Translations under genes and position numbers: made by a program
Assembly: GCF_013141695.1 (NCBI RefSeq)
Contig: NZ_WHNY01000067.1
Location: forward strand, 124,001-188,000
Source: Paenibacillus plantarum
GTDB taxonomy: Bacteria > Bacillota > Bacilli > Paenibacillales > NBRC-103111
DNA: 64,000 nucleotides
Direction: 5' to 3'
Shown here: piece after piece, positions 25,475-34,987 of the stretch
How the letters are laid out: every line of letters starts with the position of its first letter
How positions within the stretch are numbered: the stretch's first letter is position 1
The notes under the pieces: model-generated
Told to the model about the DNA's origin: nothing
The model's database searches: none
The model's input: only the letters and a program-made list of their open reading frames with translations

Positions 25475-25485
25475 GACTTTGGCGG

Positions 25486-25537
25486 GCGGGGCTACTCATG
25501 TTTCTTTTCTATGAAACGGCAGCCCCGCTTTTTTTGG
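25486..25537 (+). terminator. Terminator after the transporter operon
   Basis: The stem GCGGGGCT (25486-25493) / AGCCCCGC (25521-25528) has an inner stem GTTTC / GAAAC, and TTTTTTT follows. A close relative stands after the next gene at 29820. Confidence 0.85.
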
Positions 25538-25544
25538 AAAATAG

Positions 25545-25558
25545 GTAAAGCGCTTACA
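25545..25558. promoter_or_regulatory. cre-like catabolite-control site
   Basis: GTAAAGCGCTTACA matches the published cre consensus TGWAARCGYTWNCW at 12 of 14 positions (GT replaces TG). It is palindromic and sits about 65 bases before the first heparinase-like gene. CcpA-dependent catabolite control is an inference. Confidence 0.5.
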
Positions 25559-25622
25559 AGTGTGTGTGTAAGGAGCTCCGGATGAAGAGATAGTCCTGGC
25601 TCATAAAGAAAGGGTGAAGAAA

Positions 25623-28600
25623 ATGACCAGTTTGTTGACTGGGATGATCAGAAAATGGATTGCAATGGTGTTATGTTTGGTCATGGTAGGAGGGGGATTA
25701 TTCGGATTAGCTCCACAGAAAGTGCAAGCGGCAGTATCGAACGTTAAAGTTCAATTAAAAGATAGCAACGGAAATCCGCTCGAAGGCGCAACCGTTGATT
25801 ATTACGATGCGGGATGGAAAACATTCGGAACGACCGATGCAGCGGGGATGGCAAGTAAGCCTTTACCCGATCAATCGTATACATTTAATGTCACCTATGA
25901 AGGAACTAGAATGGATAAGGTGCAGCATACCGGAACCGATCCGGTGGTTGTATTTCAAACGGTGAATGTGAAGGTGGAGCTGAAGGATAGTCAGGGGAAC
26001 CCGCTGAGCGGGGGCACAGCCTCCTATTATGCGGATGGATGGAAAAACTTCGGGAATGTAACCGGCGGTCAAGTCAGCAAAGAGCTTCTTCCAGGCTCAT
26101 ATACCTTCAACGTGACATATGAAGGGACTAGAATGGATAAGGTGCAGCATACCGGTACCGATCCAGTGGTTGTATTTCAAACTGCGAATGTGAAGGTGCA
26201 GCTGAAGGATAGTCAGGGGAATCCGCTGAACGGGGGGATAGCCTCCTACTATGCGGATGGTTGGAAAACCTTTGGACATGTAACCGACGGCCAAGTCAGC
26301 AAAGAGCTTCTTCCAGGTTCTTATACCTTCAACGTGACTTATGAAGGAACTAGAATGGATAAGGTGCAGCATACCGGTACCGATCCCGTGGTTGTTTTTC
26401 AGACTGTAAACGCCAGCGTACTGTTGAAGAACAGTCAGAATAATCCGCTGAACGGAGGCATTGTGTCCTATTATGCGGATGGCTGGAGGGCACTCGGCAC
26501 CACCGCCAATGGCGAAGCGAGCAAGCAATTGCTGCCCGGCTCTTATACCTTCGCGATGAATTATGGAGGAACGACAGCCCAGAAGATAGGCGATCTTGCG
26601 GCAAATCCAATCGTATTGTTTCAGGTGCAAACGCCAGGCATCGTAGCTCCCAAACAATCGAATCAGTACGGTCCGTTACCACAACCGCCGATGGATCGAC
26701 CGCGTGTTTTGGTCAACAAGGAAACGCTTCCGGCACTGAAAGAGAGAATGAAGCTTGCGGCTTTTGACGATGTATGGGCGAGCATCAACACGAAAGCGCA
26801 AAGACAGGTGGACGGCAACTTCCCCCCTAGAACAGGAACCGCATACACTAATATTGATGTAAGAACGGTAGAGGTAATGAAAGCCAATGCTGTTCGATAT
26901 CTAATTCATGGAGATATGGCAGCGGGTCAAAAAGCGGTCCAGATTGCTGTGAATATGGCTAATTCGGCACAATGGAACCCGAATCCGGATTCGACCATCG
27001 TATTTAATGTAGGCAGAGAAGTAGGAAGCCTGATCTTTCTTGAATCTGTTGTCTATGATTGGTGCTATGCGCTCATGAATGACGGACAGAAATCAGCAAT
27101 CCGCCAAGCGCTTGGCACTTGGGTGAGGAATGGTCTTGAGTACCCGTATCCGATGAAAGAGAATGACAAGGTTATTATTGCCGGGCACGCCAACGGTGAT
27201 GTGCATCATCAGTTTAAGCTTGCCATGGGAATTGCGCTTTATGATACCAATCCTGAGTATTACAATGACATCGCAGACTATCTCTTAAATGTTACCATGC
27301 CTGGATTCAATGTACTACTCGATGCGGAGATGAGCTTTGAAGGCCCCGCCTACGGAGACAACAGGCTGAAGTATATCATGATGGGGAATCAGCTTTGGAA
27401 GGCCATTGGTGTTGAGCCGCTAACGGAGAAAGTTGGTTTGGCGCTCGACAGACAGGTTTATACCCGAAGATCGGACGGTTTTATCATGACGGAGGGCGAT
27501 GACTTTAATACGGATTATCAATCGCCATGGGTAAGGTTCATTCAAGGTAACATCACTAACATGATAGCAGGCAGCATTTACAACAATCCGAGAGCGCAGA
27601 ACGAGTTTTTAAAGCAGAACACCTATCAGGATGAGTTGTATTACCTACTTTTCTTTGACCCGAACGCGCCGTCGCAGTCCGTATATGATACGCCGCTATC
27701 CAGATACTTCCCCGCGCCGTATGGCTCCATGGTGGCAAGAACAGGCTGGGATGAAGGACAGGATTCCAAAGCGGTAGTTGCAGTTATGAATATTGGAGAA
27801 AGAAACCAAACCAACCACCAGCATTTCGACGCAGGTGCATTCTCCCTGTATTATAAAGGCAATCTGGCGATTGACTCAGGTATCTATTCGGGAAAAAATC
27901 CGGTAACGGGAATAGGTATGGAATACGGATCCGAACATGACCTGCAATATCATAAGCAGTCAATCGCGCATAATGTTGTGCAAATCAACGATCCGAATGC
28001 TCTTGAGAAGGGAACCTTCTCCCCATCAAATCAGCTCTATAATACTCAAATTCCAAGAACGATCGAGCAGTGGAATACCGACCGCAACTACCAAAGAGGA
28101 AAGATGATTTCACACTCCATCGGAGATGATGAGATGTATCCCGATTACTCTTACATTAAGGGTGAGTTGAGTTTGGCCTACGGAGAAACTAGAACTGAGA
28201 ATTATACGAGAAGTATGGCATTTTTGAATTTCAAGAATGATGAGCATCCGGCTGCGATGATCGTATATGACAATATCAACACGCCGAATGCAAGCGCTGA
28301 GAAAAGATGGCTGCTCCATACCGCTTTTGAACCTCTGGTTGAAGGCAACAGATACACGAATGAAGTGACGGGGCGGGGCTACAACGGTAAGCTTGTCACC
28401 AACACGCTTCTGCCGAAGAGCAGTGATCTGAAAGTAGAAAAAATTGGCGGCCCTGGACGTGAATTCGAAGTAGATGGCGTGAATAAGCCGATTAAGTCCA
28501 ACAATGAAACCAACATTGCCAGCATAGATGCGGGTAAATGGAGAATTGAGCTTTCCAATAAAGCTCCTGCTAACCAAACGCAATTCTTAAATGTGATGCA

Positions 28601-29786
28601 GGTGATGGATGCTGTGTATGGTCCTGCACCGCAAGATGTTTCTTATTCGGAGACGGATGATTATGCAGGGGCCAGAATTCAGGACCGCGTTGTGTTTTTT
28701 GCAAAAGGCTTTGATCTGATCGATCAAGAAGCTACGATTACTTTCGATGGCGTGGCGAATCAGACCTATAAGATTTTGGTTACCGACCTGGAAGACGGAT
28801 ACTGGACAGCCGTGCCGGAAGGCGGGACGGCAGTGGTGAAGTATAAAGCGGTCAAAGAAGGAAATTCGATCTATTTTGAGGGTAAACCAGGCACTTATAC
28901 CTTACGGAAAGCAGATGCAAGTATGCTTCCACTCGCCGGCAAGGTTACGTCAGAACCGGTGGAAAGAAAGATCCGTGTCAGGATCGACTCACAGGGGCAG
29001 AAATTGGAGGTTCAACCTACGCTGAACAATAATCTCGTGTTGGTTCCGATGAAAGGTGTCTTTGAAGCGCTGGGCATGGCGGTGGATTGGAATGCTACCA
29101 CCCAAACGGCAACGGCAACCAAAGGAAGCTTGACGATTGAGCTTGTAACGGGCAGCAATATGGCCAAGGTCAACGGTCAGAGTATGACCATGGACGCACT
29201 GGCAACCGGTGTTAATAACCAAATGCTTATTCCACATACATTTTTTTCGAAAAGCATGAATTATAAAGTTACCTGGGATAGTGAAAATCAAGTCGTTGAG
29301 ATTTTCACCCTACCGCCGGTAGAGATGCTCCAATGGGAGAGGAAAGCGCTTGCACCAGTTACACCGATTCCGATAACAGACCTAAAAGAAATTAAGCATA
29401 GGAGCTTCACGGCAACTGTTAGTCCGGAAAATGTTCCGAAATTGTTTGACAATATCCAGTCCAATGCATCACGCTGGGCAGGTAATATTGGATCTCATAT
29501 TATATTTGATTTCGGAGAAACCATTATACTTGAGAGATTTGACGCAGCGATATATAACGGTCATACGAGATCAAGCAGGATCATGCTCTCTGTTTCGGAA
29601 GACGGTGAAAATTGGACACATGTGTACGGAGGAGATACCGTGGGAGACACCAGTGATTTTATTCCTTTCAACTTCCCGTCACCGAAATTCAGATACTTTA
29701 GAGTGGCAGTTTTCGGTTCAACAGACGCTCTATCGAATCCGGAATGGATATCATTCTCTGAGATGAAATTCTTTGTGAAGAAGTAG
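25623..29786 (+). CDS. Giant secreted heparinase II/III-like lyase with Ig-like repeats
   Basis: An exported enzyme of 1387 residues. Signal peptide about 1-36, ending KVQA. Residues 39-336 are four repeats of 74-75 residues (KDSxGNPLxGGxxxYYxxGW, LLPGSYTF, PVVVFQT), probable beta-sandwich spacers. Residues 345-700 form an alpha-helical toroid like polysaccharide lyases. A heparinase II/III domain follows, with TNHQHFDAGAFSLYYKG near residue 728. Residues 1116-1235 are a stalk (copper amine oxidase N) domain and 1251-1387 a discoidin-type F5/8 C carbohydrate-binding module. It would cleave uronate-containing polysaccharide by beta-elimination; substrate unknown. I chose ATG 25623 after AGAAAGGGTG; GTG 25614 is too close to that site. 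Confidence 0.85.
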   Translation: MTSLLTGMIRKWIAMVLCLVMVGGGLFGLAPQKVQAAVSNVKVQLKDSNGNPLEGATVDYYDAGWKTFGTTDAAGMASKPLPDQSYTFNVTYEGTRMDKVQHTGTDPVVVFQTVNVKVELKDSQGNPLSGGTASYYADGWKNFGNVTGGQVSKELLPGSYTFNVTYEGTRMDKVQHTGTDPVVVFQTANVKVQLKDSQGNPLNGGIASYYADGWKTFGHVTDGQVSKELLPGSYTFNVTYEGTRMDKVQHTGTDPVVVFQTVNASVLLKNSQNNPLNGGIVSYYADGWRALGTTANGEASKQLLPGSYTFAMNYGGTTAQKIGDLAANPIVLFQVQTPGIVAPKQSNQYGPLPQPPMDRPRVLVNKETLPALKERMKLAAFDDVWASINTKAQRQVDGNFPPRTGTAYTNIDVRTVEVMKANAVRYLIHGDMAAGQKAVQIAVNMANSAQWNPNPDSTIVFNVGREVGSLIFLESVVYDWCYALMNDGQKSAIRQALGTWVRNGLEYPYPMKENDKVIIAGHANGDVHHQFKLAMGIALYDTNPEYYNDIADYLLNVTMPGFNVLLDAEMSFEGPAYGDNRLKYIMMGNQLWKAIGVEPLTEKVGLALDRQVYTRRSDGFIMTEGDDFNTDYQSPWVRFIQGNITNMIAGSIYNNPRAQNEFLKQNTYQDELYYLLFFDPNAPSQSVYDTPLSRYFPAPYGSMVARTGWDEGQDSKAVVAVMNIGERNQTNHQHFDAGAFSLYYKGNLAIDSGIYSGKNPVTGIGMEYGSEHDLQYHKQSIAHNVVQINDPNALEKGTFSPSNQLYNTQIPRTIEQWNTDRNYQRGKMISHSIGDDEMYPDYSYIKGELSLAYGETRTENYTRSMAFLNFKNDEHPAAMIVYDNINTPNASAEKRWLLHTAFEPLVEGNRYTNEVTGRGYNGKLVTNTLLPKSSDLKVEKIGGPGREFEVDGVNKPIKSNNETNIASIDAGKWRIELSNKAPANQTQFLNVMQVMDAVYGPAPQDVSYSETDDYAGARIQDRVVFFAKGFDLIDQEATITFDGVANQTYKILVTDLEDGYWTAVPEGGTAVVKYKAVKEGNSIYFEGKPGTYTLRKADASMLPLAGKVTSEPVERKIRVRIDSQGQKLEVQPTLNNNLVLVPMKGVFEALGMAVDWNATTQTATATKGSLTIELVTGSNMAKVNGQSMTMDALATGVNNQMLIPHTFFSKSMNYKVTWDSENQVVEIFTLPPVEMLQWERKALAPVTPIPITDLKEIKHRSFTATVSPENVPKLFDNIQSNASRWAGNIGSHIIFDFGETIILERFDAAIYNGHTRSSRIMLSVSEDGENWTHVYGGDTVGDTSDFIPFNFPSPKFRYFRVAVFGSTDALSNPEWISFSEMKFFVKK

Positions 29787-29819
29787 AAAAGGATCTAACT
29801 GAATCTATAAAGACTATGA

Positions 29820-29866
29820 CGGGGCTGCTAATGTTTTTTTCTATGAAGCCGCAGCTCCGCTTCTAT
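29820..29866 (+). terminator. Terminator-like hairpin between the two lyase genes
   Basis: The stem CGGGGCTGC (29820-29828) / GCAGCTCCG (29851-29859) has one G-U pair and is followed by CTTCTATT. It resembles the hairpin at 25486 (same CTATGAA loop) but the T-run is weak, so partial read-through into the second lyase is possible. Confidence 0.6.
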
Positions 29867-29892
29867 TAAATGATAAAGAAAGGGTGAAGAGA

Positions 29893-32800
29893 ATGATCGG
29901 TTTGTTGACTGGGATGAACAGAAAATGGATCGCTATGATGTTATTTTTGACCATGGTAGGAGGGGGATTATTCGGATTAGCTCCACAGAAGGTGCATGCG
30001 GCAGTATCGACCATTATAGTTCAATTAAAAGATAGCAACGGGAATCCGCTCGAGGGTGCAACTGTTGATTTTTACGATGCGGGATGGAAACCGTTCGGAA
30101 CGACCGATGCAGGTGGGATGGCCAGCAAGTCTCTGCCGGATCAATCGTATACGTTTCATGTCACTTATGAAGGGACCGGATTGGATAAGGTGCAGCATAC
30201 GGGAACTGATCCCGTGGTTTCTTTTCAGACTGTAAGCGCGAGAGTACTGTTGAAGAACAGTCAGAATAATCCGCTGAACGGAGGCATTGTGTCCTATTAT
30301 GCGGATGGCTGGAGGGCACTCGGCACCACCGCCAATGGCGAAGCGAGCAAGCAATTACTGCCCGGCTCCTATACCTTCGCGATGAATTACGGAGGAACGA
30401 CCACTCAGAAGATAGGCGATCTTGCGGCAAATCCGGCCGTATTGTTTCAGGTGCAAACGCCAGGCATAGTAGCTCCCAAACAATCCGCCCAGTACGATCC
30501 GATTCCGCTGCCGCCGAACGATCGTCCGCGAGTTTTGGTCAATAAGGAAACGCTTCCTGCTCTGAAAGCGAGGGTAGCACAACCAGCGTTTACGAATGTA
30601 TGGGCGAGCATCAACACGAAAGCACAAACCCAGGTGAACGGTAGTTTTCCCCCTAGAACTGGATCTGCAACGACCAATATTGATAAAAATACGGTAGAAG
30701 TTATGAAAGCGAACGCAATTCGATATCTGATCTACGGAGATGAAGTCGCCGGTCAAAAAGCGGTTCAAATTGCTGTGAATATGGCGAATTCGGTGCAGTG
30801 GAACCCGGATCGAAATAATTCCACCATGGTCTTTAATGTAGGCAGAGAAGTAGGAAGCTTAATCTTCCTTGAATCAGTTGTCTATGATTGGTGCTATGCG
30901 CTCATGAATGACGGACAGAAATCAGCCATCCGCCAAGCCCTTGGGACTTGGGTGAGAAATGGCCTTGAGTACCCGTATCCGATTAAGGAGAATGACAAGG
31001 TTATTCTTGCCGGGCATGTCAACGGCGACGTGCATCATCAGTTTAAACTGGCCATGGCGATTGCGGTTTATGATACGAATCCCGAGTACTACAATGACAT
31101 CGCGGACTTCATCTTGAATGTTAGCATGCCCGGATTCAATGTATTGCTCGACGCCGAGATGATGTTCGAAGGCCCCGCCTACGGAGACAACAGGCTGAAG
31201 TATATCATGATGGGCAATCAGCTTTGGAAGGCCATGGGCGTTGAGCCGCTAACGGAGAAAGTCGGTTTGGCACTCGACAGACAGGTGTACACCCGAAGAT
31301 CGGACGGCTTTATCATGACGGAGGGAGATGACTTTAATACCGATTATCAAACGTCATGGAATAGATTTATTCAAGGGAATATCACCAACATGCTCGCAGG
31401 CAGCATTTACAACAATCCGAGAGCGCAGAATGAGTTTTTAAAGCAGAAGACTTATGAGGATGATTTGTATTATCTTCTTTTCTTCAATCCGAACGCGCCG
31501 TCGCAGTCCGTATATGATACGCCGCTATCCCGATACTTCCCCGCGCCTTATGGCTCCATGGTGGCGAGAACAGGCTGGGATGAAGATCAGGATTCTAAAG
31601 CGGTAGTCGCAGTCATGAATATCGGAGAAAGACTCCAGACCAATCATCAGCATTTCGACGCTGGCGCATTCTCCCTGTATTATAAAGGCGATTTGGCGAT
31701 TGACTCCGGTATTTATCAGGGGAAAAACCCGGTAACCGGCGTTGAAATGGGATACGGATCCGAACATGACCTGCTATATCATAAGCAGTCAATCGCGCAT
31801 AATGTTGTGCAAATCAACGATCCGAATGCTCTTGAGAAGGGAACCTTTTCCCCGTCAAATCAGCTCTATAATACCCAAATTCCAAGAACGGTCGAGCAGT
31901 GGAATACCGACCGCAACTATCAAAGAGGAAAGATGATCTCTCACTCCATCGGAGATGATGAGATGTATCCTGATTACTCTTACATCAAGGGTGAGCTCAG
32001 TTTGGCCTATGGAAAGAGTAGAGCTGAGAATTATACAAGAAGCATGGCCTTCTTGAATTTCAAGGATGATAACCACCCGGCTGCTATGATCGTGTATGAC
32101 AATATCAACACGCCGAATGCAAGCGCTGAAAAAAGATGGCTGCTCCATACCTTTTCCGAGCCTTTGGTGGAAGGCGGCAGATACACGAATGAAATGACGG
32201 AGCGGAGTTATAACGGCAAGTTGGTTACCAACACGCTTCTGCCAAAGAGCAGTGATCTGAAGGTCGAAAAAATCGGCGGCCCTGGACGTGAATTTGAGGT
32301 AGATGGCGTGAATAAGCCAATTATGTCCACTAATCCATCCGACATGGCCACCATCGATGCAGGTAATTGGAGAATTGAGCTTTCCAATAAGGCTCCTGCT
32401 AACCAAACGCAGTTCTTAAATGTGATGCAGGTGATGGATGCTGTGTATGGCCCTGCACCACAAGATGTTTATTATTCGGAGACGGATGACTATGCAGGAG
32501 CAAGGATTCAGGATCGCGTTGTGTTTTTTGCAAAAGGTTTTGATCTGATCGATCAAGAAGCTACGATTACTTTCGATGGCGTGGCGAATCAGACCTATAA
32601 GATATTGGTTACCGACCTGGAAGACGGATACTGGACAGCCGTGACGGAAGGCGGGACGGCAGCGGTAAAGTATAAAGCGGTCGAAGAAGGAAATTCAATC
32701 TATTTTGAGGGTAAACCAGGCACTTATATCTTACGGAAAGCAGATGCAAGTATGCTTCCGCTGGCCGGCAAGGTTCCGTCAGAACTAGTGGAGAGAAAGA

Positions 32801-33618
32801 TCCGCGTCAGGATTGATTCACAGGGACAGGAATTGGATGTTCAACCTACGCTGAACAATAACCTCGTGATGGTTCCGATGAAAGGTGTCTTTGAAGCGCT
32901 GGGCATGGCGGTGGATTGGAATGCTGACACCCAAACGGCAACGGCAACCAAAGGAAACTTGACGATTAAGCTTGTAACGGGCAGCAATATCGCTAAGGTC
33001 AACGGTGTGAATAAAACGATGGACGCACCGGCAACCGGCGTTAATAACCAAATGCTTATTCCACATACTTTTATTCCGCAAAGCATGCGTTATAAAGCGA
33101 CCTGGGATGTTGAAAAACAAGTCCTTGAGTTTGCCACTCTACCGCCGTTGGTGCCGCTGCAATGGCAGGCCAAAGTTCTTGATCCTGTTGTGCCGATCCC
33201 AATTGCAAACTTAAAAGAAATGAAATATAGGAGCTTCAGGTCAACCATTTCCCCGCAAAATGTTTGGAAAATGTTTGACAATGAGCAATCCAACGCATCA
33301 CGCTGGTCAGGTGATATTGGATCCCAACTTATATTTAATTTCGGAGAAACCATTCAATTGGAGAGGTTGGACGTAGCCATGCATAACTACGGTAAACTGA
33401 GATCAAACAAACTCATGTTTTCCGTTTCGGAAGACGGTGAAACTTGGACGCATGTGTACGGAGGAATTACTGCGCCAAATGCTAACGGTTTTCTTCCTTT
33501 CAACTTCCCGTCACTGAATTGCAAATACGTAAGAGTAGCTGTTTTCGGTTCACCAGACGCTACGTCGGACCCGGAATATGTATCCATCTCTGAGCTGAAG
33601 TTCTTTGTGAAGAAGTAG
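29893..33618 (+). CDS. Tandem paralogue of the heparinase II/III-like lyase
   Basis: A 1241-residue duplicate of the preceding protein, with the same order of parts: signal peptide (to KVHA), Ig-like repeats, helical toroid, heparinase II/III domain (TNHQHFDAGAFSLYYKG near residue 584), stalk domain from about 970 and F5/8 C module from about 1105. It has only two N-terminal repeats instead of four, lacking the middle two. The catalytic part is nearly the same, whereas the C-terminal module is more divergent (LERLDVAMHNYGK against LERFDAAIYNGHT), so the two may bind different glycans. The start is ATG 29893 after AAAGAAAGGGTG, as in the first copy. Confidence 0.85.
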   Translation: MIGLLTGMNRKWIAMMLFLTMVGGGLFGLAPQKVHAAVSTIIVQLKDSNGNPLEGATVDFYDAGWKPFGTTDAGGMASKSLPDQSYTFHVTYEGTGLDKVQHTGTDPVVSFQTVSARVLLKNSQNNPLNGGIVSYYADGWRALGTTANGEASKQLLPGSYTFAMNYGGTTTQKIGDLAANPAVLFQVQTPGIVAPKQSAQYDPIPLPPNDRPRVLVNKETLPALKARVAQPAFTNVWASINTKAQTQVNGSFPPRTGSATTNIDKNTVEVMKANAIRYLIYGDEVAGQKAVQIAVNMANSVQWNPDRNNSTMVFNVGREVGSLIFLESVVYDWCYALMNDGQKSAIRQALGTWVRNGLEYPYPIKENDKVILAGHVNGDVHHQFKLAMAIAVYDTNPEYYNDIADFILNVSMPGFNVLLDAEMMFEGPAYGDNRLKYIMMGNQLWKAMGVEPLTEKVGLALDRQVYTRRSDGFIMTEGDDFNTDYQTSWNRFIQGNITNMLAGSIYNNPRAQNEFLKQKTYEDDLYYLLFFNPNAPSQSVYDTPLSRYFPAPYGSMVARTGWDEDQDSKAVVAVMNIGERLQTNHQHFDAGAFSLYYKGDLAIDSGIYQGKNPVTGVEMGYGSEHDLLYHKQSIAHNVVQINDPNALEKGTFSPSNQLYNTQIPRTVEQWNTDRNYQRGKMISHSIGDDEMYPDYSYIKGELSLAYGKSRAENYTRSMAFLNFKDDNHPAAMIVYDNINTPNASAEKRWLLHTFSEPLVEGGRYTNEMTERSYNGKLVTNTLLPKSSDLKVEKIGGPGREFEVDGVNKPIMSTNPSDMATIDAGNWRIELSNKAPANQTQFLNVMQVMDAVYGPAPQDVYYSETDDYAGARIQDRVVFFAKGFDLIDQEATITFDGVANQTYKILVTDLEDGYWTAVTEGGTAAVKYKAVEEGNSIYFEGKPGTYILRKADASMLPLAGKVPSELVERKIRVRIDSQGQELDVQPTLNNNLVMVPMKGVFEALGMAVDWNADTQTATATKGNLTIKLVTGSNIAKVNGVNKTMDAPATGVNNQMLIPHTFIPQSMRYKATWDVEKQVLEFATLPPLVPLQWQAKVLDPVVPIPIANLKEMKYRSFRSTISPQNVWKMFDNEQSNASRWSGDIGSQLIFNFGETIQLERLDVAMHNYGKLRSNKLMFSVSEDGETWTHVYGGITAPNANGFLPFNFPSLNCKYVRVAVFGSPDATSDPEYVSISELKFFVKK

Positions 33619-33656
33619 AAGTCACAATGAATTGGTAACGGAATAAAGGCCAAAAT

Positions 33657-33695
33657 GCCGTACTTGGGGTTCTACCCGTGGTACGGCTTCTTTAC
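33657..33695 (+). terminator. Terminator after the lyase pair
   Basis: The stem GCCGTAC (33657-33663) / GTACGGC (33681-33687) contains an inner GGGT / ACCC pairing and is followed by TTCTTTAC. Confidence 0.75.
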
Positions 33696-33743
33696 TTGAG
33701 GATTGCCTTCTGAAGAAGACAATCGCTCCCGTCTTGGAAGAAC

Positions 33744-33823
33744 CTTAATTCAGGACATGAAATCGAAAGATTGATGGGGTCCAAATGAAGAGCGGTTCCA
33801 TTACAATTATCAATGAAGCGGTG
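33744..33823 (+). promoter_or_regulatory. Shared upstream block A2
   Basis: Second copy of the block at 21845-21926, here before the racemase operon: CTTAATTC, then ACATGAAATCGAAAGATTGA, GAGCGGTTCCATTAC and GCGGTG, with the same order and nearly the same spacing. Two such long matches before two operons suggest one regulator, most simply the YesN-type protein encoded at 20224. Confidence 0.7.
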
Positions 33824-33848
33824 CTACGATGAAAGGAATGGTTGGCAG

Positions 33849-34961
33849 ATGAAAATAGAAAAAATTGAGTTAAGACAGGTTCAAGTTCCCTTAAAGGCTC
33901 CATTCGAGACAAGCTTCGGACGGATGGACAAGAAGGATTGTGTGATCGTCAGTGTACATAGCGACGGGATGATTGGGTATGGAGAAAGCGTGGCTTTCTC
34001 GGCCCCCTTTTACAATGAGGAAACGACGGAAACGATCTGGTATATGCTGGAGCATTATTTAATTCCAGCAGTAGTCGGCAGAGAAGTGACTAATCCTGAG
34101 GAGATTTCAGGAGTACTCGCTCCCATTCGCCGTAATCATATGGCTATTGCCGCGATCGAGACGGCAGTGTGGGATTTGTATGCCAAACAGAATGGAATTT
34201 CGTTAGCACATGCACTGGGAGGCAAGAAGCAAGAAATCGAGGTTGGTGTGAGTATCGGTATTGAGCCTACGATTGAACTGGTTGTGCAGAACGTAGAACG
34301 ATTTCTGGAGCAAGGCTATAAGCGAATAAAGGTTAAGATTAAACCGGGTTTCGATATCCACTTAGTCGAAGCCATCCGCAAACGATTTGGTGAAGATGTG
34401 CCTCTGATGGTTGATGCAAACTCCGCCTATACGCTTCAGGATGTGCATATATTGAAGGAGTTGGACAATTATAATCTGATGATGATTGAGCAGCCGCTTG
34501 CGCATGATGATATTATCGAGCATGCGGAGTTGCAGCGGGAACTGCGAACACCCGTTTGTCTGGATGAGAGTATTCACACCCTGGCAGATGCTCGTCATGC
34601 CATTGACCTTGGGAGCTGTCGGATCATGAATATTAAGATCGGCCGGGTAGGCGGATTGACGAATGCCAGGAAGATTCACGACCTTTGTATGCAACGAGGG
34701 ATCTCGGTTTGGTGCGGAGGGATGCTTGAACTCGGTATAGGTCGACTCCATAACATTGCACTTTCTTCGTTATCCAATTTCGCAATACCCGGGGATGTAT
34801 CGGCCTCCAAGCGTTTCTGGGAGCAAGACATTGTCGATCCGGGCATTGAGATGATCAGGCCGGGGGTGTTAGCCGTTCCAAATAACGCTGGCATTGGCCA
34901 CGAAGTACGTGAACAATCACTTGAACAATTGACAACCAGGAAGCTGACGCGGCACGCTTAG
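33849..34961 (+). CDS. N-succinylamino acid racemase / o-succinylbenzoate synthase-like enolase
   Basis: A 370-residue enolase-superfamily enzyme of the MenC type 2 (OSBS/NSAR) group. Catalytic lysines are K163 in RIKVKIKPG and K263 in NIKIGRVGG. The metal ligands are D189 (VDAN), E214 (MIEQP) and D239 (CLDES). The 20s loop region (APFETSFG) fits the family. No other menaquinone gene is nearby, and the following genes encode a GNAT and an M20 deacylase, as in the known N-succinylamino-acid racemase operons, so racemisation of N-acyl amino acids is more likely than menaquinone synthesis. I chose ATG 33849, where homology begins; upstream ATG 33813 lies in the regulatory block. Confidence 0.88.
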   Translation: MKIEKIELRQVQVPLKAPFETSFGRMDKKDCVIVSVHSDGMIGYGESVAFSAPFYNEETTETIWYMLEHYLIPAVVGREVTNPEEISGVLAPIRRNHMAIAAIETAVWDLYAKQNGISLAHALGGKKQEIEVGVSIGIEPTIELVVQNVERFLEQGYKRIKVKIKPGFDIHLVEAIRKRFGEDVPLMVDANSAYTLQDVHILKELDNYNLMMIEQPLAHDDIIEHAELQRELRTPVCLDESIHTLADARHAIDLGSCRIMNIKIGRVGGLTNARKIHDLCMQRGISVWCGGMLELGIGRLHNIALSSLSNFAIPGDVSASKRFWEQDIVDPGIEMIRPGVLAVPNNAGIGHEVREQSLEQLTTRKLTRHA

Positions 34962-34987
34962 GCGCTGAAAAAAGGGAGAGCGATTGC

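Noticed and set aside
26097..26657. 186-residue minus-strand frame across the first lyase gene
   Set aside because: It mirrors the Ig-like repeats on the opposite strand, has no ribosome binding site and no protein-like composition; a shadow.
31855..32406. 183-residue minus-strand frame in the second lyase gene
   Set aside because: A shadow of the coding strand; a parallel frame occurs in the duplicate at 28110-28583 only because the DNA is duplicated.
33849..34961. Menaquinone MenC as the role of the enolase
   Set aside because: Sequence alone allows it, but no other men gene is near and the neighbours fit the N-acylamino-acid racemase pathway better.
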